Shown here: positions 28,851 through 38,900 of the stretch, one piece after another
Layout of the letters: each line of letters starts with the position of its first letter
Numbering within the stretch: the stretch's first letter is position 1
Assembly: GCA_965230415.1 (NCBI GenBank)
Contig: CBDDKZ010000005.1
Coordinates: forward strand, 2,170,001-2,234,000
Origin: CBDDKZ01 sp965230415
GTDB taxonomy: Bacteria; Bacteroidota; Bacteroidia; Cytophagales; JAAEPT01
DNA: 64,000 bases
Direction of reading: 5' to 3'
The notes under the pieces: generated by a model
Seen by the model: only the letters and a program-made list of their open reading frames with translations
The model's database searches: none
What the model was told of the DNA's origin: nothing
Position numbers and translations under genes: made by a program

Positions 28851-29286
28851 TTAAGAGGTGGTACGTTTCAATGGTAACAAGCGAGAATCCTCAAGCGCTG
28901 CGCTGGGTGAACTTCGATTTTTAGGTAATCAGGATTCTTTGACATGCCAATAAATACCTCTTTACTTTGGTGCTTAGCCACCAGGACTAAATCACAATAT
29001 ACTGATTCAGGGCCTATTAAGAAGAGACCACTATTCCCTCTAAAGATGATTTTGCTCCCAATGCCATTGAGATTAGGAGTAATACTTTAATATACATATC
29101 ATAAGCTTTTCGTCCCGTTAAAGTACTGCCCGGATCAAATTCGGGAAATAAAGAATAATAAGTCCTTTCTTTAAACCGGAGTAAATTTAACATAGGTATA
29201 GGACCATTTATCGGGCTTAAGAAAAAGTCTTTTCCGGCTTCGGTGCCAGCTTTTATATATGAATTAGGCATAAAATTTGTGTTCAT
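28851..29286 (-). pseudogene. Decayed DUF1330 family gene with two frameshifts
   Basis: The frame from 29286 reads GPIPMLNLLRFKE...GRKAYDMYIKVLL, the start of a DUF1330 protein. Near 29075 the homology continues in another frame (GSKIIFRGNSGLFLIGPES, then VYCDLVLVAKH). Near 28905 it moves again to SAALEDSRLLPLKRTTS with a stop at 28851-28853. All three pieces are in family order and on the same strand, so this is one gene with two single-base shifts. Intact members are small dimeric ferredoxin-like proteins of unknown function. Confidence 0.7.
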
Positions 29287-29370
29287 TCTAAACCTATAAA
29301 CACCTTACCGAAGACTCAGGATTCATTTGCAAGGTATAATTTTGAACCCAATTTTTAGGCGAAGTGTTAC

Positions 29371-29841
29371 ATGGTCAAACAAAAGAGCACAAGCATGTTT
29401 CAGAATGTAATTTCCGCCCTATTTGAGCGCGACTTAAAAGCATTAATTAAAGAGCTAAAAACCTATACTTCCGAAGAAGACATTTGGAGTGTTTTTGATG
29501 GTAAAATCAATAATTCTGCTGGAAATTTGGCTTTACACATTATAGGTAACCTGAATCATTTTATTGGGGCACAATTAGGTGCGACGGGTTACAACAGACA
29601 ACGGGAAAAAGAGTTTTCAGAGATAGGAATTCCACGAGAGACCATAATAAATAAACTGGAAGAAACATTGGAGTTGGTCAAATCTGTATTACCTCAGGTA
29701 TCAAATGAACAACTGGAAGAAATATATCCAATAAATGTTTTTGATAAAGAGATGACAACGATGCTTTTTTTAACTCATTTGGCAACACATCTGGCTTATC
29801 ATTTGGGGCAGATTAACTATCACAGACGATTATTGCAATAG
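29371..29841 (+). CDS. DinB/DUF1572-like four-helix protein
   Basis: This is a 156-residue protein of the DinB/YfiT-like four-helix bundle fold. Candidate metal-binding histidines sit in NLALHIIGNLNHF (first helix pair) and THLATHLAYHLGQINYHRR (last helix). Family members are putative metal-dependent hydrolases or thiol transferases induced by stress; this one has no assigned substrate. It could also start at the internal Met9. It is monocistronic and followed by a perfect inverted repeat. Confidence 0.82.
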   Translation: MVKQKSTSMFQNVISALFERDLKALIKELKTYTSEEDIWSVFDGKINNSAGNLALHIIGNLNHFIGAQLGATGYNRQREKEFSEIGIPRETIINKLEETLELVKSVLPQVSNEQLEEIYPINVFDKEMTTMLFLTHLATHLAYHLGQINYHRRLLQ

Positions 29842-29868
29842 AATAAAATGGAGACAATAGTAATAGCT

Positions 29869-29895
29869 GAAGTGGTATGATATTCATACCACTTC
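29869..29895. terminator. Bidirectional terminator between convergent genes
   Basis: A perfect 12-bp inverted repeat, GAAGTGGTATGA and TCATACCACTTC, with a 3-bp loop. It lies between the DinB-like gene and the convergent TonB receptor gene. T-runs are weak. Confidence 0.65.
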
Positions 29896-29905
29896 TATAC
29901 TTTAG

Positions 29906-32308
29906 TTATAAATAAAGTCTATACATTACATTGGGAAAGAATCCAAATTGTGTAACATAACCGACATTACCTTCTTCACGTTCATCATAAAACTCTGAAA
30001 TTTTGCCCTTAGAGTTGGTGATATTGTCCAGGTTAAAGAATAACTCATGAGTGGCTTTGGGCCTGTTAAATTTGTAGCTGACAGCTATTATTATTTGGTA
30101 TAAATCTTCGATCTTTTTGTCATAAGCATTATCCATATCCATTAATGGTCCATTGACAGGGTCTGAAATCGCATTCCCGTCTCCATCACGGACGAGAGGA
30201 ATGATTTTTTTACCGCCACCAAAAAATACTTTTGCATTGAGCCCTAAAGTCTGATTTTTATTTTTACCCAATCCGTCAAATTCTTTTCCTCCTATTAAAT
30301 TAACAAGGTAGTTTCCATTAAACCGTGTATTACGCTCTATACCATCAAGCGGCGTATATTTAGATTCATAGACGGATCCATTAAGCAGGAAATAGTAGTT
30401 TTTGTGAAAAAAACGTTCCAGGGTGAGTTCCATGCCGTAATTTCTGCCTGTACCTTCGTTTACCAAATCAACATATCGCACTTCCAAACCTTCATTGATT
30501 GTTGAATAGATACTTGTATCATTATTTTCTAAAGGTAAACTATAAAGGTGCTGGTAGTATAATTCAACTTTAGCGCGTAGCTGAGCCGAAAATCTTTTTT
30601 CATAGCCTAGAATGAAATGGTGAGCTTTCAATAAGTCCAAATCTGCATTGACGAGTTTTTCTTCACCGTTACTATTCGTGAATTTTGTATAGTAATTATG
30701 TACACTTTCCATATTACTGTGATTGCCATATCCAAGGTTCAGGCTGTTTGTCGGGTTGATAGCCCATTTAATACCCAGGCGCGGCTCAAGAGTACTTTTA
30801 TTGTTAAGTAGTACATTCATATTATGAATACCGGCCACCAATGTTAGATTTTCACCATGGCGGTGCTTCCAGCTCACATAGTTTCTGACTGTTGAAATGT
30901 TTTCTTTGAAATCGACCATATTTTGAAGATTCCCGTTGAGGGCAAAATCCTGGTCTTGTTTAAACTCGTAATCGAACAAGGCATATTTGCTGCCTACTTC
31001 TATTTTGTTTCTCGCATTAATTTTGTTGCTATAGGTAAGCGCAGCCCGATAGGTGGATTTAATGAGACGACTTTTAAATGATTGTGTCTCCAAGCTGTTT
31101 TCATCGTTCAAATGTTCGGTAATAAAAACATCATCGTTTATACCTTCACCGGAATATGAAACCGATGTGCGTAGTACACTTCTTTCTCCAAATGCCAAAA
31201 CGTGGCTAAGTCCTGCATTACCTAAAAAGGTTTCTTTCTCAACATTTTCTGTTAATTGCTCACTTAAGTTGGGCTCTCCAGGGGTATTCCAAATAGCTGG
31301 GGTTACATTTTCGAATCGAAAGCCCGAAGTCCCACCTAAACCATAGATATTAAATTTACCAATGTTTTTGGTTGGTAGTACAACTTTAAAAGACCCATCC
31401 TGAAAATAGGGTATGCCAACGATGTCTACGAGCCCTAACTGGTCTATTAATGAGGCATTAGAATAACGGTAATTGGCTACATAAGAACCCCTATACCCTT
31501 TTTTAAAGGGGCCTTCTACCGTTAAGTCTGTGCCTAATAATCCAATCCCAAGCACCGTTTCAAAATGTTCGTTATTTCCTTCACGCAGTTTTACGTCGTA
31601 TATACCAGAGAGTGCATCGCCAAATTCAGGAGCAAAAGCACCGGTGTGGAAGTCTGATGTTGCCATCATATTATTGTTTAATATGCTTACCGCACCACCT
31701 ACAGCATTTTGGTCTGCAAAATGATTGGGGTTAGTGATTTGCATGCCTTCGAGCCTCCACTGGATGTATTTGGGAGAGTTCCCTCTAACAATAATATCGT
31801 TACCACCATCGCCTGTTGTGGCGACACCGGCAAATGACGAAACGATGCGGGAAGGGTCGTTGAACCCACCGGCATAACGACTGGTTTCCTCTACGGAGAT
31901 AGAACGTGAGCTGTTAATTGACATATCGTTTAAAGCTTCGCCTTTGTTTTTATTGGCAGAGATAACAACTGCGTTCATTTGCGTCACTGATTCTTGCATG
32001 GGGATGTTGAGAACAACTTCTTTGGCAGAATTAACAACAATATTTGGGATTAACTGCTCTTCATAGCCCATAAAAGAGATCTTAAGGGAAACACGTCCTA
32101 TGGGTATGTTTTCTAATCGGAATCTCCCGTCAATATCTGTTACGGTGCCAATAAGCGGATCGGAGTCTAAGACAATTACGGAAGCGCCGATAAGCGTAAA
32201 TTCGGCGTCGGCGTCGTAAACCGTACCTCGAATTGTCTGAGTCATTTGAGCCTTTGTCGCCAGGATGGTGACAAAGGAAAATAAGAAGGATAGTGTGAGT
32301 TGTTTCAT
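29906..32308 (-). CDS. TonB-dependent receptor with carboxypeptidase-like N-terminal domain
   Basis: This is an 800-residue protein. It has a signal peptide, then a carboxypeptidase D regulatory-like domain (~22-105: TIRGTVYDADAEFTLIGASV), a plug (~115-240: IVRGNSPKYIQWRLEGMQI) and a 22-strand barrel ending in an aromatic residue pattern (NVMYRLYL). It carries a substrate across the outer membrane using TonB energy. It follows the B12-type ABC genes on the same strand by 135 bp, but a terminator-like hairpin lies between. The barrel is not an obvious BtuB, so its substrate is open. Confidence 0.9.
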   Translation of the reverse strand: MKQLTLSFLFSFVTILATKAQMTQTIRGTVYDADAEFTLIGASVIVLDSDPLIGTVTDIDGRFRLENIPIGRVSLKISFMGYEEQLIPNIVVNSAKEVVLNIPMQESVTQMNAVVISANKNKGEALNDMSINSSRSISVEETSRYAGGFNDPSRIVSSFAGVATTGDGGNDIIVRGNSPKYIQWRLEGMQITNPNHFADQNAVGGAVSILNNNMMATSDFHTGAFAPEFGDALSGIYDVKLREGNNEHFETVLGIGLLGTDLTVEGPFKKGYRGSYVANYRYSNASLIDQLGLVDIVGIPYFQDGSFKVVLPTKNIGKFNIYGLGGTSGFRFENVTPAIWNTPGEPNLSEQLTENVEKETFLGNAGLSHVLAFGERSVLRTSVSYSGEGINDDVFITEHLNDENSLETQSFKSRLIKSTYRAALTYSNKINARNKIEVGSKYALFDYEFKQDQDFALNGNLQNMVDFKENISTVRNYVSWKHRHGENLTLVAGIHNMNVLLNNKSTLEPRLGIKWAINPTNSLNLGYGNHSNMESVHNYYTKFTNSNGEEKLVNADLDLLKAHHFILGYEKRFSAQLRAKVELYYQHLYSLPLENNDTSIYSTINEGLEVRYVDLVNEGTGRNYGMELTLERFFHKNYYFLLNGSVYESKYTPLDGIERNTRFNGNYLVNLIGGKEFDGLGKNKNQTLGLNAKVFFGGGKKIIPLVRDGDGNAISDPVNGPLMDMDNAYDKKIEDLYQIIIAVSYKFNRPKATHELFFNLDNITNSKGKISEFYDEREEGNVGYVTQFGFFPNVMYRLYL

Positions 32309-32394
32309 AAGTTTCGATGTTGTGTTCTAACTATGGATTATGGAAAGTCCGCATCTAGGACGCGCTTATAAACGGAATGTTACAAGCGTTAAAA

Positions 32395-32440
32395 AAATAA
32401 ATGCTGTGAGCACCTGGATAGGGTTGGGGAAGCACTCACC
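32395..32440 (-). terminator. Probable terminator after the ABC transporter operon
   Basis: On the minus strand GTGAGTGC pairs with GTGCTCAC (8 bp including two G-U pairs; plus-strand positions 32432-32439 and 32406-32413). It is followed by a T-rich tract ending in seven T residues. It would separate the importer genes from the TonB receptor gene. Confidence 0.5.
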
Positions 32441-32443
32441 TCC

Positions 32444-33424
32444 TCAACCTCGTCCAGGTCTTTGAAGATAGGTGATCAGCTCATCTATGGAGTAGAAATC
32501 CAAAGATTTGATTTGCTCTCTTATTTCCCAATGAGATTCATGAACTGTAATAGAAATAGTCGATTCTTGATTGGTTTGTAATCCTATACGTTTCAGGGCG
32601 TGCATAGTCCATTTGAACCGTTGGCCACTTCCTAGCACGTTGACAGAAAAATAAGAATCAGAAATTATTGGAGAAAAAATGCCCGTCGTTTCGTCAAAAG
32701 TCACTTCGTCATTGTCAAAAGTATTACTTATTATTCCGTTTAAAATCAAATCTTCGGGAGCACCGGTATGTAAAGTACCTTTTTTGTCTATTAACCAGAT
32801 ATGCTTGGCCAGTTGTATGGCTAACCCTAATTCATGGGTGGATAAAAGTATGGCTTTATGTTCCTTTGTGGCAAGCCTTTTTAGAAGTACAATCAGTGAA
32901 GATCGATTGCTAATATCCAGATGTGCTGTAGGCTCGTCGAGGAATAAAAAAGGCGTGTCTTGGGCAAGCGCCTTGGCAATGAAAGCCCGTTGTAGTTCCC
33001 CATCGCTGATTTGATCTAATTTGCGATCTTTTAGATCGCCCAGGCCCACTAAATTAATACTTCTGTCAATGAGCATTTTGTCTTTTTCGCTCAGAACACC
33101 AAACCAATTGGAATGTGGGATCCTGGAAAGTGCTACCAATTCCTCAATGCTCAGATTAGAATTACTATCGTTTGATGAAGTAACTATTGAGATGTATTTA
33201 GCCGTTTCTTTAGGACTTAGCCTGTTTAGGGGTTTGTCGCCAATAATAATTTCACCAGATACTGGTTTCAAGAGTCCACATAGGGTATGAATTAAGGTAG
33301 ACTTGCCACTACCATTAGGGCCAATCAGGCAGGTTAGTGACCCGGTTTGGATAGATTGGTTAACATTGCTCATGAGAGAACTATCGTATCCGATATGCAG
33401 GTTGTTTATTTTAATTGCTGTCAT
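32444..33424 (-). CDS. btuD: ABC transporter ATP-binding protein, cobalamin type (BtuD/FecE family)
   Basis: This is a 326-residue ATPase. Walker A GPNGSGKST (35-43), signature ISDGE (139-143, replacing LSGGE) and Walker B FLFLDEPTAHLD (Asp163, Glu164) are intact, with a switch His in LLSTHELG. It has an extra ~70-residue C-terminal domain after residue 250 that is not part of the nucleotide-binding fold and is common in Bacteroidota members. Its start overlaps the permease stop by 4 bp (ATGA). The B12 assignment rests on the riboswitch at the head of the operon. Confidence 0.88.
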   Translation of the reverse strand: MTAIKINNLHIGYDSSLMSNVNQSIQTGSLTCLIGPNGSGKSTLIHTLCGLLKPVSGEIIIGDKPLNRLSPKETAKYISIVTSSNDSNSNLSIEELVALSRIPHSNWFGVLSEKDKMLIDRSINLVGLGDLKDRKLDQISDGELQRAFIAKALAQDTPFLFLDEPTAHLDISNRSSLIVLLKRLATKEHKAILLSTHELGLAIQLAKHIWLIDKKGTLHTGAPEDLILNGIISNTFDNDEVTFDETTGIFSPIISDSYFSVNVLGSGQRFKWTMHALKRIGLQTNQESTISITVHESHWEIREQIKSLDFYSIDELITYLQRPGRG

Positions 33425-34452
33425 AACCGCCTGCCTTTCTGTCCCTTAATGATAATGAATATAACAATTGGTGCTCCAAAAAGAGCGGTTATTGCGTTGA
33501 GGGGTAGTGTTTTTTCATGTCCAGGTAGTTGTGAAATAAGGTCGCATAAAAGCATAATTATTATTCCCAGAAGTACACTTGCCGGAATAAGTATTTTGTG
33601 ATTGGCCGTATGAAGAATAATACGTGCCACATGCGGAACTGCAAGGCCTATGAAAGCAATAGGGCCACAAAATGCAGTAATAGAACCAGCCATGAGGCAA
33701 GTAATTATGATGATTATCAGTCGTAGGCGACGCAGGTTTATACCCAGGTTTAAAATATATTCATCATTAAGTAGCAAGGCGTTTAAGGTCTTCTGTGAAA
33801 GCCAGGTGACAATAAGCGATACGGCAACGATAATAGATAGGATCATTAGTTGAGGGTATGATAATCCTGCAAGGCTACCGAAGGTCCATATCGTATAATT
33901 TTGTAATGCTTCTGCACTACTAAAGTGTTGTAAGACGTTTACAATTGCCCCTGTGGCACTTCCAAGCATCATTCCTACAATAAGAAGCATCACATTGCTT
34001 CGGAGGTACGAAGAGAATAATAATATTAGAACCATAAGCAAGGCGCTTCCGCAAATGGAAGCTATGATCATACTACTTGTTCCAAGGGCAATAGATCCGC
34101 TAAAAAGAGCCATTTGAGCCATAATTAATAAAGCTACACCCAGGCTTGCTCCGTTGCTGATGCCTAAAATAAACGGCCCTGCCAGCGGGTTTCTAAACAT
34201 CGTTTGCATAATGAGACCCGAAACAGACAGGCCTGCCCCGACAGCGATAGCGGTTAATGCTTTTGGTATTCGAAAATGAAACAGAATTAGTTCATGACTC
34301 TCACGAGAAGTATTACTACCATTAAGGATTTGTAAAATTTCGGAGAGTTCTATAAAAACACTTCCAAAACAAATATTAAGTATAAAAACCAGCAAGGCCA
34401 TTATAAAAGCTGATATAAAAAACAGTTTATATGAGGGGAATAGACTTTTCAT
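33421..34452 (-). CDS. btuC: FecCD/BtuC-family ABC transporter permease
   Basis: This 343-residue inner-membrane protein has about ten hydrophobic helices. Family markers include RIPKALTAIAVGAGLSVSG, QTMFRNPLAGPFILGISNGASLG and the GPIAFIGLAVPHVARI coupling segment near the C-terminus. It overlaps both neighbours by 4 bp, so the three genes are translationally coupled. With its riboswitch it most likely imports cobalamin or a corrinoid precursor. Confidence 0.9.
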   Translation of the reverse strand: MKSLFPSYKLFFISAFIMALLVFILNICFGSVFIELSEILQILNGSNTSRESHELILFHFRIPKALTAIAVGAGLSVSGLIMQTMFRNPLAGPFILGISNGASLGVALLIMAQMALFSGSIALGTSSMIIASICGSALLMVLILLFSSYLRSNVMLLIVGMMLGSATGAIVNVLQHFSSAEALQNYTIWTFGSLAGLSYPQLMILSIIVAVSLIVTWLSQKTLNALLLNDEYILNLGINLRRLRLIIIIITCLMAGSITAFCGPIAFIGLAVPHVARIILHTANHKILIPASVLLGIIIMLLCDLISQLPGHEKTLPLNAITALFGAPIVIFIIIKGQKGRRL

Positions 34453-35585
34453 GGCAACTTTTGATAGTAATAAAGTTGATGGCCAGGAAGTAATTCGGGG
34501 TGAAGAATTTTAACCAGGTCTTTTAGTACCAAATCTGGTCTCGACACGCCGGTTTCCCAATAGTCGCTGGCGCCATTGGCCCCCAATCGATTGGTATTGG
34601 CATAAACCTGCTTGTTCTTAACAGCATCAAACAGGGCGTATGGAGCATTTTTATTCAGTAGCCCTGTCAATTTTTGAACGGTACCAGGATTTATCCATAT
34701 GGGAGCGTGCAGAGCCTTATCCATTACTTCTTCCAAACTTAGTGCCAGGCTACCACTCCGTTTGGTTTCAGACCAATAATAGGTTCCGCCGGCATCCTTA
34801 ATAAATTGTGCCGCGTAGCTTTGTCCCCCCGGCATGTGCCAGGTGCCTTTAAATAAAGAACCTATCAATAGGGTTGGTTTTTCTTCAATAGAAATACAAG
34901 TGCTTTTGAGCTTGTTGTATGAATGTTCGATTTCTTTGAACACACTGTCGGCAAGTTCATCTTTGCCGGTTAATGCGCCCATAAATTTAATCCATTCGGC
35001 TCTTCCGAGTGGGTGTGTTTCCATCCATTCCACATTGTAGATAACTGGTATTCCTGCTTTTTGTATGAGTGTATGTTTTTTTTCTGTTTGAGCATAAGAA
35101 GTTACTAACAGAGCCCCGGGGTTGATATTAAGTATAAGTTCAGTGTCCAGACCCGAACCAAGGCCTGTTTCCACAACTTCTGGTTTTCCAAAATGAGACT
35201 GGATTTCAGGGTCAAATACTTGTTCGAAGTTGCCGTGACCAATAATACTTTTGTAAGCCTTTAGTGATTTTAAAAAACCTAGTTGAGGCATAGACTGAGT
35301 GACGATTCTCTCGACGGGTGTTTTAACTATAATTACACCATTTGGAATTGAAGGCATTTTTTGAATTCCTTTGGGGACAAGCGCGTATTGGGCTAATGGA
35401 GTAGATTCGTTCCAGGGATTGTGAACGGTTACTTGTTTATAGGCAGCGAGTTGTTCAATGCTAAAAAGTTTGGCATATGAATTTCCAGTATTCTTTTGAG
35501 GTGGCGGTATAGATTCAGGTGCTTTTTTATTGTTACAGGCAATAAACGATACACAAAAGCCAAGAAATATTAAATACTTTTTCAT
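34449..35585 (-). CDS. btuF: ABC transporter substrate-binding lipoprotein (BtuF type)
   Basis: This is a 378-residue lipoprotein from the ATG at 35585 (a TTG two codons earlier is less likely). Lipobox FIAC gives a lipidated Cys. The two-lobed helical-backbone fold is visible as VERIVTQSMPQLGFLKSL..., LDTELILNINPGALLVTS and KAGIPVIYNVEWMETHPLGRAEWIKFMG. It binds the substrate in the periplasm and delivers it to the permease encoded next, with which it overlaps by 4 bp. Confidence 0.88.
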   Translation of the reverse strand: MKKYLIFLGFCVSFIACNNKKAPESIPPPQKNTGNSYAKLFSIEQLAAYKQVTVHNPWNESTPLAQYALVPKGIQKMPSIPNGVIIVKTPVERIVTQSMPQLGFLKSLKAYKSIIGHGNFEQVFDPEIQSHFGKPEVVETGLGSGLDTELILNINPGALLVTSYAQTEKKHTLIQKAGIPVIYNVEWMETHPLGRAEWIKFMGALTGKDELADSVFKEIEHSYNKLKSTCISIEEKPTLLIGSLFKGTWHMPGGQSYAAQFIKDAGGTYYWSETKRSGSLALSLEEVMDKALHAPIWINPGTVQKLTGLLNKNAPYALFDAVKNKQVYANTNRLGANGASDYWETGVSRPDLVLKDLVKILHPELLPGHQLYYYQKLP

Positions 35586-35639
35586 GATCAAGCGGAGGAG
35601 CGACTACCAATCGTTCCCTTTCTCCCGAAGGTTTACATC

Positions 35640-35811
35640 CAACAATTTGGGCTGGTATTCTGGCTTGTTCTACCACTTTAATAGCCTTCCCATGCTTTAA
35701 AAGGCACAGTGACAATTTATTAAAGGGTCTAAAAGAAACGAACTTACAGCTGCGGGGACAGCTCTCGACTTACACGAGATTCCCATTTCACTCCATATAA
35801 TGGAGACCACA
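35640..35811 (-). promoter_or_regulatory. Cobalamin (B12) riboswitch
   Basis: Read on the minus strand, the leader shows the core elements in order. These are GGGAATCTCGTGTAAGTCGA (P3/P4 region), CTGTCCCCGCAGCTGTAAG, the TGTCACTGT element, GGGAAGGC, and the B12 box AGCCAGAATACCAGCC (complement of 35650-35665). A TATCTTTG -7 element (35816-35823 on the complement) lies immediately upstream. The RNA leads into btuF and should repress the importer when adenosylcobalamin is abundant. A second hairpin (CTCCCGAAGG region, ~35620-35630) may be the expression platform. Confidence 0.9.
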
Positions 35812-35866
35812 GCTGCAAAGATAAGGAATTTGTGAAATACTACCTGTTTCAGGCAATTACCTAAAT

Positions 35867-35900
35867 AAAAAGGGCTGTGTTTCAAACACAGCCCTTTTTA
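35867..35900 (-). terminator. Terminator after secDF
   Basis: Stem AAAGGGCTGTGTTT/AAACACAGCCCTTT with a 2-base loop, flanked by A- and T-runs, 23 bp after the secDF stop. Confidence 0.92.
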
Positions 35901-35922
35901 ACAATGACTATTTTTTTAGCTA

Positions 35923-38900
35923 CTAAGCAACAGGTTGTGCTTCAGCGGGAGTTTCTTCCTTCTTCTGTGCTGCTTTTTTGTCAGATAGTTGTTTACCCTT
36001 GTTGGTAGCATCCAATACGATTGGTGTCGCGATAAACACCGATGAATAGGTACCTACCAATACACCTATTAATAAAGCAAAAGAAAATCCTCTTAGCGCT
36101 TCACCACCAGCAAATAGTAGCACTATTACCACTAATAAAGTAGTTATCGATGTCATCAAGGTACGGCTTAATGTACTATTCAACGATTTGTTCAGCGTTT
36201 CTGCCAATGCCTGGCGTGGATTGTCGCGTAAGTATTCACGAACACGGTCAAATACAACCACGGTATCGTTAATAGAGTAACCGACAATTGTCAGGATGGC
36301 AGCAATGAATACCTCATCAATTTCGAAAGAGAATCCAATTGCACGGCAAATGGCGAAAATAGACAAAACAATAAGCACATCATGGAACAAGGCAAATAAT
36401 GCGCCTGTACCAAATTGCCATCTGCGGAAACGGATGATGATATAAGCAAAAATACATATTAAGGCTACAATAATCGATTTTAGCGAGGCGTCCTTAATGT
36501 CTTTTGCTATAGAAGGTTCAACTATAATTGACTGAACAAAGTCCGGATTCAGGTTGGCATATTTTTCCAATCCTTTGGAGATGGTAGCTTCCACCGTTTT
36601 ACTTGCTTCTTCCGATTTATCATCGATCATAAAGCTCGTAGTAATAGCTACTTGTTTGTCACTGTCAAACTTTTTAACCTCAGCACCTGATTCACCAAGT
36701 AATGGCAAAATATTTTGCTTCACCTCATTCGGTACAACAGCTTCATCGAAACGTATTACGTAAGAGCGACCACCTTTAAAAGCAACACCCAGGTTAAGAC
36801 CTTGGGTAGCCATCAATATTACTCCAACAATTATAATTGCACCTGAAGTAAGGTATGCTTTCTTTCTGTTTTGGATGAAATTGAAGTTCAGATTCTGGAA
36901 TAATTTTTTAGAGAATCCAGTCTCAAAAGAGATTTTTGTGGCCGCCTGATTTTTACGCGCCATGAATTCAATAATTAAACGGGTAATGTAAACCGCTGAG
37001 AAGAATGAACAGGCAATACCAATCATCAATGTAACGGCGAAACCTTTAATAAGACCTGTTCCCATGCTATATAGAATCGTGGCTGTTACCAAAGTAGTGG
37101 CGTTGGCATCGAAAATGGTCCAGAATGCTTTATCGTAACCATTCTTGATTGCGATATCAATGGACTTACCCAGTTTAATCTCTTCCCTTATTCTTTCAAA
37201 GATCAATACATTGGCATCAATCGACATACCAATTGTTAATACGATACCGGCCATTCCTGGTAAAGTCAAAGCAGCCCCTATGGCAGGAGTACTAAGAATA
37301 CCTAAAATAAAGAAGATGTTAAATAATAAAGCTATATCCGAAATGATTCCACCTTTACTATAATACATGATCATGAATAACACAACCAGAATAAGTCCAA
37401 CTACCAGACTCATTAAACCTCTGTCAATAGCGGCCTGACCCAAAGAAGGACCTACTTCAATCATTTGTTCGATGTGTAGTGGAACTTCCAATTTACCTGC
37501 TTTTAGAATGTTGGCAAGATCTAAAGGACCGCGCGGGTCTTTCCAGCCGCCTGAAATTTGCGAGCGGCCACCGGCAATTTTCTGATTGACACTCGGAGCT
37601 GACATTACGCGGTCGTCCAACACAATGGCAATAGGTTTATTGTTTGCGTTCGCATATTCCTCCGTAATTCGTGCCCATACGTTGGTACCATCAGGATTAA
37701 ATGCCATAGTCACTACGTATTCACCATGCGTAGGATCTGACTGAATACCTGCGTTAACAACCACATTTCCATCTAAAATAGGAGATACGTTGGGTCCTTT
37801 TTTGATGAAGTAAGTATATACATATTGCTTTTTAGCAGGATCTTCTTCCTCTTCGTCTACCGTTCCCCACATAAAGGTTACATCCGGAGGAAGTATCGCT
37901 TTGATCTCTGGGCTATTCATATAAGCATCGATTCGCTGACGGTACTTAATGTTTGATTGAAAACGGTATTGGTCGAACTGACCGTTAGCATATTGAATCG
38001 GTCTCAAGTATTCGCTTACAACAGCAAATTTGTTTTGGTTTTCCTGAGCCTGAGCAGCAGAATCAACTTCTTCCGCACCGGTTCCGTCAGCAAATAGTTC
38101 ATCTCCTTCTTCACTCTTTGCAGAATCGTTTGCTGCAACGGCATTGGTATCACCCTCTGGTGAATCAGCACTGCTTAGTGTTTCGCTCGATGCCTCGCTT
38201 CCGTCAAACAGTCCCGGATTAGCATCCGATGGTTTTTCCCCTTCTTCTACATCTTCACCGCGACGAGCTTCCTCAAATTTGATGAATTGTTGTACAATCT
38301 GTTGGTATAACTGGAATGATTGCTGAGGTTCAGCCAAATCACGAAATTCCAGGTGAGCGGTCTCCGTAATCGTTCTGCGAATACGTTCTTTGTCATCCAC
38401 ACCAGGAAGTTCAATTTCAATTCGACCTGTAGCTTTTACCGGGTTGATAACCGGTTGCGTCGCTCCAAATTTATCAATACGTGAACGTAAAACGATAATA
38501 GAACGGTCGATAGCGTCATCTAATTCCTGGTTGATATGCTTCAGAATCTCTTCGTCAGTGGTACTGGCACTTACCCAGTTTGCATTGTTAGTAGACAGGA
38601 AGTATTCATTCAATTTATCTTTTTGGCCATTGTTCAGGTCAAGGAATTTTTGATAGAATAAATCAGGCAGACGAAGATCTGACTGGCTTATTTCCTTACC
38701 AGCCTGCTCCATGGCCTGCTTGAAAATAGGTTTTTGGCTATTTCTACCTGCAAGTGTATTGATCATTCCGGCAGGGTCTACCACTACAGTAATGTGCATA
38801 CCACCTTGAAGGTCAAGGCCGAGGTTTAATTCTTTTTCTTTTACCTGATCGTAAGTACTACCATCCCAGGCAATTTCCAGGTCACGAATAGAATCTTCGT

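Noticed and set aside
29906..32308. Calling the TonB receptor BtuB
   Set aside because: It is longer than BtuB, carries a carboxypeptidase-like domain and is separated from the riboswitch operon by a terminator-like hairpin; only proximity supports it.
35533..35885. Minus-strand frames of 60-62 codons upstream of btuF
   Set aside because: They overlap the cobalamin riboswitch, whose structure explains the sequence.
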